From Hydractinia symbiolongicarpus (taxonomy: Eukaryota; Cnidaria; Hydrozoa; Anthoathecata; Hydractiniidae): 64,000 nt of DNA. The notes beneath the pieces are model-generated. The model searched no databases. It was not told the origin of the DNA and saw only the letters and a program-made list of their open reading frames with translations. The stretch is taken from assembly GCF_029227915.1 (NCBI RefSeq), contig NC_079885.1, forward strand, positions 62,001 to 126,000, read 5' to 3'. Positions 36,001 to 49,504 of the stretch are shown piece by piece (position 1 is the first letter of the stretch; each line of letters begins with the position of its first letter). The translations under genes and the position numbers were made by a program.

Positions 36001-39000
36001 CAGGGTGTAAACTCATTTCCCGAACGATTTTTTAAATTATTTTTTCACCACTAAAACGCATGAGACTTGTAGTTTTTAAAAATGTTTTCATTTTTGATGA
36101 GACGGTGAATAAAAGAAGTTTAATCGCCGGCAAACGAAAACCTGTGATTTCCCGTAAATCCCGTACTCGGCCCGTATAGTCAAAAGTATAATAAGAAAGT
36201 ACCCAGGGTGTAAACTCATTTCCCGAACGATTTTTTAAATTATTATTTCACCACTAAAGCCCATGAGACTTGTAGTTTTTAAAAATGTTTTCATTTTTGA
36301 TGAGACGCTGAATAAAAGAAGTTAAATCGCCGGCAAACGAAAACCTGCGATTTCCCGTAAATCCCGGACTCGGCCCGTATAGTCAAAAGTATACAAAGAA
36401 AGTACCCAGGGAGTAAACTCATTTCCAGAACGATTTTTTAAATTATTTTTTCACCACTAAAACGCATAAGACTTGTAGTTTTTAAAAATGTTTTCATTTT
36501 TGATGAGACGCTGAATAAAAGAAGTTTAATCGCCGGCAAACGAAAACCCGCGATTTCCCGTAAATCCCGGGCTTGGCGTATAGTCAAAAGTATACAAAGA
36601 AAGTACCCAGGGAGTAAACTCATTTCCCGAACGATTTTTTAAATTACTTTTTCACCACTAAAACGCATGAGACTTGTAGTTTTTAAAAATGTTTTCATTT
36701 TTGATGAGACGCTGAATGAAAGAAGTTTAATCGCCGGCAAACGAAAACCTGCGATTTCCCGTAAATCCTGGACTTGGCCCGTATAGTCAAAAGTATACAA
36801 AGAAAGTACCCAGGGAGTAAACTCATTTCCCAAACGATTTTTTAAATTATTATTTCACCACTAAAGCCCATGAGACTTGTATTTTTTAAAAATGTTTTCA
36901 TTTTTGATGAGACGCTGAATAAAAGAAGTTTAATCGCCGGCAAACGAAAACCAGCGATTTCCCGTAAATCCCGGACTCGGCCCGTATAGTTAAAAGTATA
37001 CAAGGAAAGTACTCAGTGAGTAAACTCATTTTCCGAACGAATTTTTAAATTATTTTTTCACCACTAAAACGTATGAGACTTGTAGTTTTCAAAAATGTTT
37101 TCATTTTTGATGAGACGCTGAATAAAAGAAGTTTAATCGCCGGCAAACGGAAACCTGCGATTTCCCGTAAATCCCGGACTCGGCCCGTATAGTCAAAAGT
37201 ATACAAAGAAAGTACCCAGGGAGTAAACTCATTTCCAGAACGATTTTTTAAATTATTTTTTCACCACTAAAACGCATAAGACTTGTAGTTTTTAAAAATG
37301 TTTTCATTTTTGATGAGACGCTGAATAAAAGAAGTTTAATCGCCGGCAAACGAAAACCCGCGATTTCCCGTAAATCCCGGGCTTGGCCCGTATAGTCAAA
37401 AGTATACAAAGAAAGTACCCAGGGAGTAAGCTCATTTCCCGAACGATTTTTTAAATTACTTTTTCACCACTAAAACGCATGAGACTTGTAGTTTTTAAAA
37501 ATGTTTTCATTTTTGATGAGACGCTGAATAAAAGAAGTTAAATCGCCGGCAAACGAAAACCCGCCATTTCCCGTAAATCCCGGGCTTGGCCCGTATAGTC
37601 AAAAGTATACAAAGAAAGTACCCAGGGAGTAAACTCATTTCCCGAACGATTTTTTATATTATTTTTTCACCACTAAAACGCATGAGACTTGTAGTTTTCA
37701 AAAATGTTTTTATTTTTGATGGGACGCTGAATAAAAGAAGTTTAATCGCCGGCAAACGAAAACCTGTGATTTCCCGTAAATCCCGTACTCGGCCCGTATA
37801 GTCAAAAGTATAATAAGAAAGTACCCAGGGTGTAAACTCATTTCCCGAACGATTTTTTAAATTATTATTTCACCACTAAAGCCCATGAGACTTGTAGTTT
37901 TTAAAAATGTTTTCATTTTTGATGAGACGCTGAATGAAAGAAGTTTAATCGCCGGCAAACGAAAACCTGCGATTTCCCGTAAATCCTGGACTCGGCCCGT
38001 ATAGTCAAAAGTATACAAAGAAAGTACCCAGGGAGTAAACTCATTTCCCAAACGATTTTTTAAATTATTATTTCACCACTAAAGCCCATGAGACTTGTAG
38101 TTTTTAAAAATGTTTTCATTTTTGATGAGACGCTGAATAAAAGAAGTTTAATCGCCGGCAAACGAAAACCCGCGATTTCCCGTAAATCCCGGACTCGGCC
38201 CGTATAGTTAAAAGTATACAAGGAAAGTACTCAGTGAGTAAACTCATTTTCCGAACGAATTTTTAAATTATTTTTTTCACCACTAAAACGTATGAGACTT
38301 GTAGTTTTCAAAAATGTTTTCATTTTTGATGAGACGCTGAATAAAAGAAGTTTAATCGCCGGCAAACGGAAACCTGCGATTTCCCGTGAATCCCGGACTC
38401 GGCCCGTATAGTCAAAAGTATACAAAGAAAGTACCCAGGGAGTAAACTCATTTCCCGAACGATTTTTTAAATTACTTTTTCACCACTAAAACGCATGAGA
38501 CTTGTAGTTTTTAAAAATGTTTTCATTTTTGATGAGACGCTGAATGAAAGAAGTTTAATCGCCGGCAAACGAAAACCTGCGATTTCCCGTAAATCCTGGA
38601 CTTGGCCCGTATAGTCAAAAGTATACAAAGAAAGTACCCAGGGAGTAAACTCATTTCCCAAACGATTTTTTAAATTATTATTTCACCACTAAAGCCCATG
38701 AGACTTGTAGTTTTTAAAAATGTTTTCATTTTTGATGAGACGCTGAATAAAAGAAGTTTAATCGCCGGCAAACGAAAACCAGCGATTTCCCGTAAATCCC
38801 GGACTCGGCCCGTATAGTTAAAAGTATACAAGGAAAGTACTCAGTGAGTAAACTCATTTTCCGAACGAATTTTTAAATTATTTTTTCACCACTAAAACGT
38901 ATGAGACTTGTAGTTTTCAAAAATGTTTTCATTTTTGATGAGACGCTGAATAAAAGAAGTTTAATCGCCGGCAAACGGAAACCTGCGATTTCCCGTAAAT

Positions 39001-40080
39001 CCCGGACTCGGCCCGTATAGTCAAAAGTATACAAAGAAAGTACCCAGGGAGTAAACTCATTTCCAGAACGATTTTTTAAATTATTTTTTCACCACTAAAA
39101 CGCATAAGACTTGTAGTTTTTAAAAATGTTTTCATTTTTGATGAGACGCTGAATAAAAGAAGTTTAATCGCCGGCAAACGAAAACCCGCTATTTCCCGTA
39201 AATCCCGGGCTTGGCCCGTATAGTCAAAAGTATACAAAGAAAGTACCCAGGGAGTAAGCTCATTTCCCGAACGATTTTTTAAATTACTTTTTCACCACTA
39301 AAACGCATGAGACTTGTAGTTTTTAAAAATGTTTTCATTTTTGATGAGACGCTGAATAAAAGAAGTTAAATCGCCGGCAAACGAAAACCCGCCATTTCCC
39401 GTAAATCCCGGGCTTGGCCCGTATAGTCAAAAGTATACAAAGAAAGTACCCAGGGAGTAAACTCATTTCCCGAACGATTTTTTATATTATTTTTTCACCA
39501 CTAAAACGCATGAGACTTGTAGTTTTCAAAAATGTTTTTATTTTTGATGGGACGCTGAATAAAAGAAGTTTAATCGCCGGCAAACGAAAACCTGTGATTT
39601 CCCGTAAATCCCGTACTCGGCCCGTATAGTCAAAAGTATAATAAGAAAGTACCCAGGGTGTAAACTCATTTCCCGAACGATTTTTTAAATTATTATTTCA
39701 CCACTAAAGCCCATGAGACTTGTAGTTTTTAAAAATGTTTTCATTTTTGATGAGACGCTGAATAAAAGAAGTTAAATCGCCGGCAAACGAAAACCTGCGA
39801 TTTCCCGTAAATCCCGGACTCGGCCCGTATAGTCAAAAGTATACAAAGAAAGTACCCAGGGAGTAAACTCATTTCCAGAACGATTTTTTAAATTATTTTT
39901 TCACCACTAAAACGCATAAGACTTGTAGTTTTTAAAAATGTTTTCATTTTTGATGAGACGCTGAATAAAAGAAGTTTAATCGCCGGCAAACGAAAACCCG
40001 CGATTTTCCGTAAATCCCGGGCTTGGCCGTATAGTCAAAAGTATACAAAGAAAGTACCCAGGGAGTAAACTCATTTCCCG
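33081..40080 (+). repeat. Segment marked by class I monomers (four copies)
   Basis: Class I monomers start at 33682, 34899, 37535 and 39363. Each has AGTTAAATCGCC, CCGCCATTT, GGCTTGGCCCG, TTTTTATATT, TGTTTTTATTTTTG and GATGGGACG. The preceding order is D (AACCAGCG in most), an E/A hybrid, B, then I, then F'. Spacings are 1217, 2636 and 1828 bp. The first I unit lacks one G (CCCGGCTTGG); a D monomer near 38271 has one extra T. I found class I only in this segment. Confidence 0.85.
36518..36640 (+). repeat. 201-bp B-type variant with a two-base loss
   Basis: Near 36570 the sequence reads GGGCTTGGCGTATAG, two bases shorter than B and one shorter than B'. This gives a 201-bp monomer, the only one of this form I noticed. 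Because 201 is divisible by three, a reading frame persists across it, which explains an isolated ATG-initiated 61-codon open frame on the minus strand (36438-36623). Confidence 0.75.
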
Positions 40081-40985
40081 AACGATTTTTTAAATTACTT
40101 TTTCACCACTAAAACGCATGAGACTTGTAGTTTTTAAAAATGTTTTCATTTTTGATGAGACGCTGAATGAAAGAAGTTTAATCGCCGGCAAACGAAAACC
40201 TGCGATTTCCCGTAAATCCTGGACTCGGCCCGTATAGTCAAAAGTATACAAAGAAAGTACCCAGGGAGTAAACTCATTTCCCAAACGATTTTTTAAATTA
40301 TTATTTCACCACTAAAGCCCATGAGACTTGTAGTTTTTAAAAATGTTTTCATTTTTGATGAGACGCTGAATAAAAGAAGTTTAATCGCCGGCAAACGAAA
40401 ACCCGCGATTTCCCGTAAATCCCGGACTCGGCCCGTATAGTTAAAAGTATACAAGGAAAGTACTCAGTGAGTAAACTCATTTTCCGAACGAATTTTTAAA
40501 TTATTTTTTCACCACTAAAACGTATGAGACTTGTAGTTTTCAAAAATGTTTTCATTTTTGATGAGACGCTGAATAAAAGAAGTTTAATCGCCGGCAAACG
40601 GAAACCTGCGATTTCCCGTGAATCCCGGACTCGGCCCGTATAGTCAAAAGTATACAAAGAAAGTACCCAGGGTGTAAACTCATTTCCCGAACGATATTTT
40701 AAATTATTTTTTCACCACTAAAACGCATGAGACTTGTAGTTTTCAAAAATGTTTTCATTTTTGATGAGACGCTGAATAAAAGAAGTTTAATCGTCGGCAA
40801 ACGAAAACCTGTGATTTCCCGTAAATCCCGTACTCGGCCCGTATAGTCAAAAGTATACAAAGAAAGTATCCAGGGTGTAAACTCATTTCCCGAACGATTT
40901 TTTAAATTATTGTTTCACCACTAAAACGCATGAGACTTGTAGTTTTCAAAAATGTTTTCATTTTTGATGAGACGCTGAATAAAAG
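40081..40985 (+). repeat. C-D-E-F segment leading to the 41-kb tetramers
   Basis: The segment holds a C monomer, D with TACTCAGTGAG, E with CCCGTGAATCCC and ACGATATTTT, and F with AATCGTCGGC and TTATTGTTTCACC. The same run with TTATTGTTTCACC recurs at 44.2-45.05 kb, where F has an extra C (AACCCCCGTACTCGG). Confidence 0.78.
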
Positions 40986-42609
40986 AAGTTTAATCGCCGG
41001 CAAACGAAAACCCGCCATTTCCCGTAAACCCCAGACTCGGCCCGCATAGTCAAAAGTATACAAAGAAAGTCCCCAGGGAGTAAACTCATTTCCCGAACGA
41101 TTTTTTAAATTATTTTTTCAGCACTAAAACGCATGAGACTTGTAGTTTTCAAGAATGTTTTCATTTTTGATGAGACGCTGAATAAAAGCAGTTTAATCGC
41201 CGGCAAACGAAAACCTGCGATTTCCCGTAAATCCCGGACTCGGCCCGTATAGTCAAAAGTATACAAAGAAAGTACCCACGGAGTAAACTCATTTCACAAA
41301 CGATTTTTTAAATTATTATTTCACCACTAAAGCCCATGAGACTTGTAGTTTTTAAAAATGTTTTCATTTTTGATGAGACGCTGAATAAAAGAAGTTTAAT
41401 CGCCGGCAAACGAAAACCCGCGATTTCCCGTAAATCCCGGACTCGGCCCGTATAGTCAAAAGTATACAAAGAAAGTACCCAGGGAGTAAACTCATTTCCA
41501 GAACGATTTTTTAAATTATTTTTTCACCACTAAAACGCATAAGACTTGTAGTTTTTAAAAATGTTTTCATTTTTGATGAGACGCTGAATAAAAGAAGTTT
41601 AATCGCCGGCAAACGAAAACCCGCGATTTCCCGTAAATCCCGGGCTTGGCCCGTATAGTCAAAAGTATACAAAGAAAGTACCCAGGGAGTAAGCTCATTT
41701 CCCGAACGATTTTTTAAATTACTTTTTCACCACTAAAACGCATGAGACTTGTAGTTTTCAAAAATGTTTTCATTTTTGATGAGACGCTGAATAAAAGAAG
41801 TTTAATCGCCGGCAAACGAAAACCCGCCATTTCCCGTAAACCCCAGACTCGGCCCGCATAGTCAAAAGTATACAAAGAAGGTCCCCAGGGAGTAAACTCA
41901 TTTCCCGAACGATTTTTTAAATTATTTTTTCAGCACTAAAACGCATGAGACTTGTAGTTTTCAAGAATGTTTTCATTTTTGATGAGACGCTGAATAAAAG
42001 CAGTTTAATCGCCGGCAAACGAAAACCTGCGATTTCCCGTAAATCCCGGACTCGGCCCGTATAGTCAAAAGTATACAAAGAAAGTACCCAGGGAGTAAAC
42101 TCATTTCACAAACGATTTTTTAAATTATTATTTCACCACTAAAGCCCATGAGACTTGTAGTTTTTAAAAATGTTTTCATTTTTGATGAGACGCTGAATAA
42201 AAGAAGTTTAATCGCCGGCAAACGAAAACCCGCGATTTCCCGTAAATCCCGGACTCGGCCCGTATAGTCAAAAGTATACAAAGAAAGTACCCAGGGAGTA
42301 AACTCATTTCCAGAACGATTTTTTAAATTATTTTTTCACCACTAAAACGCATAAGACTTGTAGTTTTTAAAAATGTTTTCATTTTTGATGAGACGCTGAA
42401 TAAAAGAAGTTTAATCGCCGGCAAACGAAAACCCGCGATTTCCCGTAAATCCCGGGCTTGGCCCGTATAGTCAAAAGTATACAAATAAAGTACCCAGGGA
42501 GTAAGCTCATTTCCCGAACGATTTTTTAAATTACTTTTTCACCACTAAAACGCATGAGACTTGTAGTTTTTAAAAATGTTTTCATTTTTGATGAGACGCT
42601 GAATAAAAG
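40986..42609 (+). repeat. Tetramer G-A/C-A-B, two copies of 812 bp
   Basis: Copies run 40986-41797 and 41798-42609. The private CATTTCACAAACG variant recurs at 41295 and 42107, 812 bp apart. The B unit ending copy 1 has TTTTCAAAAA instead of TTTTTAAAAA, consistent with a crossover inside it. CATTTCACAAACG returns once more at about 45353 in a single copy of the same order. Confidence 0.87.
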
Positions 42610-45600
42610 AAGTTTAATCGCCGGCAAACGAAAACCTGCGATTTCCCGTAAATCCCGGACTCGGCCCGTATAGTCAAAAGTATACAAAGAAAGTACCCAG
42701 GGTGTAAACTCATTTCCCGAACGATTTTTTAAATTATTTTTTCACCACTAAAACGCATGAGACTTGTAGTTTTCAAAAATGTTTTCATTTTTGATGAGAC
42801 GGTGAATAAAAGAAGTTTAATCGCCGGCAAACGAAAACCTGTGATTTCCCGTAAATCCCGTACTCGGCCCGTATAGTCAAAAGTATAATAAGAAAGTACC
42901 CAGGGTGTAAACTCATTTCCCGAACGATTTTTTAAATTATTATTTCACCACTAAAGCCCATGAGACTTGTAGTTTTTAAAAATGTTTTCATTTTTGATGA
43001 GACGCTGAATAAAAGAAGTTAAATCGCCGGCAAACGAAAACCTGCGATTTCCCGTAAATCCCGGACTCGGCCCGTATAGTCAAAAGTATACAAAGAAAGT
43101 ACCCAGGGAGTAAACTCATTTCCAGAACGATTTTTTAAATTATTTTTTCACCACTAAAACGCATAAGACTTGTAGTTTTTAAAAATGTTTTCATTTTTGA
43201 TGAGACGCTGAATAAAAGAAGTTTAATCGCCGGCAAACGAAAACCCGCGATTTCCCGTAAATCCCGGGCTTGGCCGTATAGTCAAAAGTATACAAAGAAA
43301 GTACCCAGGGAGTAAACTCATTTCCCGAACGATTTTTTAAATTACTTTTTCACCACTAAAACGCATGAGACTTGTAGTTTTTAAAAATGTTTTCATTTTT
43401 GATGAGACGCTGAATGAAAGAAGTTTAATCGCCGGCAAACGAAAACCTGCGATTTCCCGTAAATCCTGGACTCGGCCCGTATAGTCAAAAGTATACAAAG
43501 AAAGTACCCAGGGAGTAAACTCATTTCCCAAACGATTTTTTAAATTATTATTTCACCACTAAAGCCCATGAGACTTGTAGTTTTTAAAAATGTTTTCATT
43601 TTTGATGAGACGCTGAATAAAAGAAGTTAAATCGCCGGCAAACGAAAACCTGCGATTTCCCGTAAATCCCGGACTCGGCCCGTATAGTCAAAAGTATACA
43701 AAGAAAGTACCCAGGGAGTAAACTCATTTCCAGAACGATTTTTTAAATTATTTTTTCACCACTAAAACGCATAAGACTTGTAGTTTTTAAAAATGTTTTC
43801 ATTTTTGATGAGACGCTGAATAAAAGAAGTTTAATCGCCGGCAAACGAAAACCCGCGATTTCCCGTAAATCCCGGGCTTGGCCGTATAGTCAAAAGTATA
43901 CAAAGAAAGTACCCAGGGAGTAAACTCATTTCCCGAACGATTTTTTAAATTACTTTTTCACCACTAAAACGCATGAGACTTGTAGTTTTTAAAAATGTTT
44001 TCATTTTTGATGAGACGCTGAATGAAAGAAGTTTAATCGCCGGCAAACGAAAACCCGCGATTTCCCGTAAATCCCGGGCTTGGCCGTATAGTCAAAAGTA
44101 TACAAAGAAAGTACCCAGGGAGTAAACTCATTTCCCGAACGATTTTTTAAATTACTTTTTCACCACTAAAACGCATGAGACTTGTAGTTTTTAAAAATGT
44201 TTTCATTTTTGATGAGACGCTGAATGAAAGAAGTTTAATCGCCGGCAAACGAAAACCTGCGATTTCCCGTAAATCCTGGACTCGGCCCGTATAGTCAAAA
44301 GTATACAAAGAAAGTACCCAGGGAGTAAACTCATTTCCCAAACGATTTTTTAAATTATTATTTCACCACTAAAGCCCATGAGACTTGTAGTTTTTAAAAA
44401 TGTTTTCATTTTTGATGAGACGCTGAATAAAAGAAGTTTAATCGCCGGCAAACGAAAACCCGCGATTTCCCGTAAATCCCGGACTCGGCCCGTATAGTTA
44501 AAAGTATACAAGGAAAGTACTCAGTGAGTAAACTCATTTTCCGAACGAATTTTTAAATTATTTTTTCACCACTAAAACGTATGAGACTTGTAGTTTTCAA
44601 AAATGTTTTCATTTTTGATGAGACGCTGAATAAAAGAAGTTTAATCGCCGGCAAACGGAAACCTGCGATTTCCCGTGAATCCCGGACTCGGCCCGTATAG
44701 TCAAAAGTATACAAAGAAAGTACCCAGGGTGTAAACTCATTTCCCGAACGATATTTTAAATTATTTTTTCACCACTAAAACGCATGAGACTTGTAGTTTT
44801 CAAAAATGTTTTCATTTTTGATGAGACGCTGAATAAAAGAAGTTTAATCGTCGGCAAACGAAAACCTGTGATTTCCCGTAAACCCCCGTACTCGGCCCGT
44901 ATAGTCAAAAGTATACAAAGAAAGTATCCAGGGTGTAAACTCATTTCCCGAACGATTTTTTAAATTATTGTTTCACCACTAAAACGCATGAGACTTGTAG
45001 TTTTCAAAAATGTTTTCATTTTTGATGAGACGCTGAATAAAAGAAGTTTAATCGCCGGCAAACGAAAACCCGCCATTTCCCGTAAACCCCAGACTCGGCC
45101 CGCATAGTCAAAAGTATACAAAGAAAGTCCCCAGGGAGTAAACTCATTTCCCGAACGATTTTTTAAATTATTTTTTCAGCACTAAAACGCATGAGACTTG
45201 TAGTTTTCAAGAATGTTTTCATTTTTGATGAGACGCTGAATAAAAGCAGTTTAATCGCCGGCAAACGAAAACCTGCGATTTCCCGTAAATCCCGGACTCG
45301 GCCCGTATAGTCAAAAGTATACAAAGAAAGTACCCAGGGAGTAAACTCATTTCACAAACGATTTTTTAAATTATTATTTCACCACTAAAGCCCATGAGAC
45401 TTGTAGTTTTTAAAAATGTTTTCATTTTTGATGAGACGCTGAATAAAAGAAGTTTAATCGCCGGCAAACGAAAACCCGCGATTTCCCGTAAATCCCGGAC
45501 TCGGCCCGTATAGTCAAAAGTATACAAAGAAAGTACCCAGGGAGTAAACTCATTTCCAGAACGATTTTTTAAATTATTTTTTCACCACTAAAACGCATAA

Positions 45601-45855
45601 GACTTGTAGTTTTTAAAAATGTTTTCATTTTTGATGAGACGCTGAATAAAAGAAGTTTAATCGCCGGCAAACGAAAACCCGCGATTTCCCGTAAATCCCG
45701 GGCTTGGCCCGTATAGTCAAAAGTATACAAAGAAAGTACCCAGGGAGTAAGCTCATTTCCCGAACGATTTTTTAAATTACTTTTTCACCACTAAAACGCA
45801 TGAGACTTGTAGTTTTTAAAAATGTTTTCATTTTTGATGAGACGCTGAATAAAAG
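42610..45855 (+). repeat. E'-F'-A-B'-C series with a repeated B' and a D-E-F-G-A/C-A-B run
   Basis: The segment contains E', F', A, B', C, a second A-B' pair, then two successive B' monomers before C (both GGGCTTGGCCG, about 43.85-44.22 kb). D, E, F, G, A/C, A and B follow. The final part parallels 40.08-42.6 kb, but with the tetramer present only once. Confidence 0.75.
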
Positions 45856-47271
45856 AAGTTTAATCGCCGGCAAACGAAAACCTGCGATTTCCCGTAAATC
45901 CCGGACTCGGCCCGTATAGTCAAAAGTATACAAAGAAAGTACCCAGGGTGTAAACTCATTTCCCGAACGATTTTTTAAATTATTTTTTCACCACTAAAAC
46001 GCATGAGACTTGTAGTTTTCAAAAATGTTTTCATTTTTGATGAGACGGTGAATAAAAGAAGTTTAATCGCCGGCAAACGAAAACCTGTGATTTCCCGTAA
46101 ATCCCGTACTCGGCCCGTATAGTCAAAAGTATAATAAGAAAGTACCCAGGGTGTAAACTCATTTCCCGAACGATTTTTTAAATTATTATTTCACCACTAA
46201 AGCCCATGAGACTTGTAGTTTTTAAAAATGTTTTCATTTTTGATGAGACGCTGAATAAAAGAAGTTAAATCGCCGGCAAACGAAAACCCGCCATTTCCCG
46301 TAAACCCTGGACTCAGCCCGTATAATAAAAAGCATACAAAGAAAGTACCCAGGGAGTAAGCTCATTTCCCGAACGATTTTTTAAATTATTTTTTCACCAC
46401 TAAAACGCATGACACTTGTAGTTTTCAAAAATGTTTTCATTTTTGATGAGACGCTGAATAAAAGAAGTTTAATCGCCGGCAAACAAAAACCCGCCATTTC
46501 CCATAAACCCCAAACTCGGCCCGCATAGTCAAAAGTATACAAAGAAAGTACCCAGGGAGTAAGCTCATTTCCCGAACGATTTTTTAAATTACTTTTTCAC
46601 CACTAAAACGCATGAGACTTGTAGTTTTTAAAAATGTTTTCATTTTTGATGAGACGCTGAATAAAAGAAGTTTAATCGCCGGCAAACGAAAACCTGCGAT
46701 TTCCCGTAAATCCCGGACTCGGCCCGTATAGTCAAAAGTATACAAAGAAAGTACCCAGGGTGTAAACTCATTTCCCGAACGATTTTTTAAATTATTATTT
46801 CACCACTAAAGCCCATGAGACTTGTAGTTTTTAAAAATGTTTTCATTTTTGATGAGACGCTGAATAAAAGAAGTTAAATCGCCGGCAAACGAAAACCCGC
46901 CATTTCCCGTAAACCCTGGACTCAGCCCGTATAATAAAAAGTATACAAAGAAAGTACCCAGGGAGTAAACTCATTTCCCGAACGATTTTTTAAATTATTT
47001 TTTCACCACTAAAACGCATGACACTTGTAGTTTTCAAAAATGTTTTCATTTTTGATGAGACGCTGAATAAAAGAAGTTTAATCGCCGGCAAACAAAAACC
47101 CGCCATTTCCCGTAAACCCCAGACTCGGCCCGCATAGTCAAAAGTATACAAAGAAAGTCCCCAGGGAGTAAACTCATTTCCCGAACGATTTTTTAAATTA
47201 TTTTTTCACCACTAAAACGCATGAGACTTGTAGTTTTCAAAAATGTTTTCATTTTTGATGAGACGCTGAAT
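45856..47271 (+). repeat. H- and G-rich segment, first copy of a pair at 2233-bp offset
   Basis: Order E', F', H, G/B hybrid, E'/F' hybrid, H, G. The private CCCATAAACCCC variant of the G/B hybrid at 46500 recurs at 48733, exactly 2233 bp (11 x 203) later, and H starts at 46262 and 48495 match. The segment resembles the H-containing part of the 13-mer at 4.0-5.1 and 6.7-7.7 kb. Confidence 0.83.
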
Positions 47272-48088
47272 AAAAGACGTTTAATCGCCGGCAAACGAAA
47301 ACCCGCTATTTTCCGTAAACCCCAGAATCGGCCCGTATAGTCAAAAGTATACAAAGAAAGTACCCAGGGAGTAAACTCATTTCCAGAACGATTTTTTAAA
47401 TTACTTTTTCACCACTAAAACGCATGAGACTTGTAGTTTTTAAAAATGTTTTCATTTTTGATGAGACGCTGAATGAAAGAAGTTTAATCGCCGGCAAACG
47501 AAAACCTGCGATTTCCCGTAAATCCTGGACTCGGCCCGTATAGTCAAAAGTATACAAAGAAAGTACCTAGGGAGTAAACTCATTTCCCAAACGATTTTTT
47601 AAATTATTATTTCACCACTAAAGCCCATGAGACTTGTAGTTTTTAAAAATGTTTTCATTTTTCATGAGACGCTGAATAAAAGAAGTTTAATCGCCGGCAA
47701 ACGGAAACCTGCGATTTCCCGTGAATCCCGGACTCGGCCCGTATAGTCAAAAGTATACAAAGAAAGTACCCAGGGTGTAAACTCATTTCCCGAACGATAT
47801 TTTAAATTATTTTTTCACCACTAAAACGCATGAGACTTGTAGTTTTCAAAAATGTTTTCATTTTTGATGGGACGCTGAATAAAAGAAGTTTAATCGCCGG
47901 CAAACGAAAACCCGCGATTTCCCGTAAATCCCGGACTCGGCCCGTATAGTCAAAAGTATACAAAGAAAGTACCCAGGGAGTAAGCTCATTTCCCGAACGA
48001 TTTTTTAAATTACTTTTTCACCACTAAAACGCATGAGACTTGTAGTTTTTAAAAATGTTTTCATTTTTGATGAGACGCTGAATAAAAG
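47272..48088 (+). repeat. Divergent spacer segment of the 2233-bp period
   Basis: The segment is satellite, with several private variants. It includes AATAAAAGACGTTTAATC, GCTATTTTCCGTAAACC and CCAGAATCGGCCCG near 47270-47335, a C unit with TTTTTCATGAGACG near 47662, an E unit with CCCGTGAATCCC and GATGGGACG near 47868, and a D-left/B-right hybrid. Confidence 0.75.
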
Positions 48089-49504
48089 AAGTTTAATCGC
48101 CGGCAAACGAAAACCTGCGATTTCCCGTAAATCCCGGACTCGGCCCGTATAGTCAAAAGTATACAAAGAAAGTACCCAGGGTGTAAACTCATTTCCCGAA
48201 CGATTTTTTAAATTATTTTTTCACCACTAAAACGCATGAGACTTGTAGTTTTCAAAAATGTTTTCATTTTTGATGAGACGGTGAATAAAAGAAGTTTAAT
48301 CGCCGGCAAACGAAAACCTGTGATTTCCCGTAAATCCCGTACTCGGCCCGTATAGTCAAAAGTATAATAAGAAAGTACCTAGGGTGTAAACTCATTTCCC
48401 GAACGATTTTTTAAATTATTATTTCACCACTAAAGCCCATGAGACTTGTAGTTTTTAAAAATGTTTTCATTTTTGATGAGACGCTGAATAAAAGAAGTTA
48501 AATCGCCGGCAAACGAAAACCCGCCATTTCCCGTAAACCCTGGACTCAGCCCGTATAATAAAAAGCATACAAAGAAAGTACCCAGGGAGTAAGCTCATTT
48601 CCCGAACGATTTTTTAAATTATTTTTTCACCACTAAAACGCATGACACTTGTAGTTTTCAAAAATGTTTTCATTTTTGATGAGACGCTGAATAAAAGAAG
48701 TTTAATCGCCGGCAAACAAAAACCCGCCATTTCCCATAAACCCCAGACTCGGCCCGCATAGTCAAAAGTATACAAAGAAAGTACCCAGGGAGTAAGCTCA
48801 TTTCCCGAACGATTTTTTAAATTACTTTTTCACCACTAAAACGCATGAGACTTGTAGTTTTTAAAAATGTTTTCATTTTTGATGAGACGCTGAATAAAAG
48901 AAGTTTAATCGCCGGCAAACGAAAACCTGCGATTTCCCGTAAATCCCGGACTCGGCCCGTATAGTCAAAAGTATACAAAGAAAGTACCCAGGGTGTAAAC
49001 TCATTTCCCGAACGATTTTTTAAATTATTATTTCACCACTAAAGCCCATGAGACTTGTAGTTTTTAAAAATGTTTTCATTTTTGATGAGACGCTGAATAA
49101 AAGAAGTTAAATCGCCGGCAAACAAAAACCCGCCATTTCCCGTAAACCCTGGACTCAGCCCGTATAATAAAAAGTATACAAAGAAAGTACCCAGGGAGTA
49201 AACTCATTTCCCGAACGATTTTTTAAATTATTTTTTCACCACTAAAACGCATGACACTTGTAGTTTTCAAAAATGTTTTCATTTTTGATGAGACGCTGAA
49301 TAAAAGAAGTTTAATCGCCGGCAAACAAAAACCCGCCATTTCCCGTAAACCCCAGACTCGGCCCGCATAGTCAAAAGTATACAAAGAAAGTCCCCAGGGA
49401 GTAAACTCATTTCCCGCACGATTTTTTAAATTATTTTTTCACCACTAAAACGCAGGAGACTTGTAGTTTTCAAGAATGTTTTCATTTTTGATGAGACGCT
49501 GAAT
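48089..49504 (+). repeat. H- and G-rich segment, second copy of the 2233-bp-offset pair
   Basis: The same order as 45856-47271: E', F', H, G/B, E'/F', H, G. Private differences from the first copy include CCTAGGGTG near 48379, CCCGCACG near 49418 and CGCAGGAGACTTG near 49453. The final G has CACCAC rather than CAGCAC. Confidence 0.83.

Noticed and set aside
44756-44944. ATG-initiated minus-strand open frames at 36438-36623 and 44756-44944
   Set aside because: Both are opened by a local indel (a two-base loss near 36570 and an extra C near 44885) that changes the frame relation between monomers. The ATG is part of the ordinary ACTCATTT stretch present in nearly all units.
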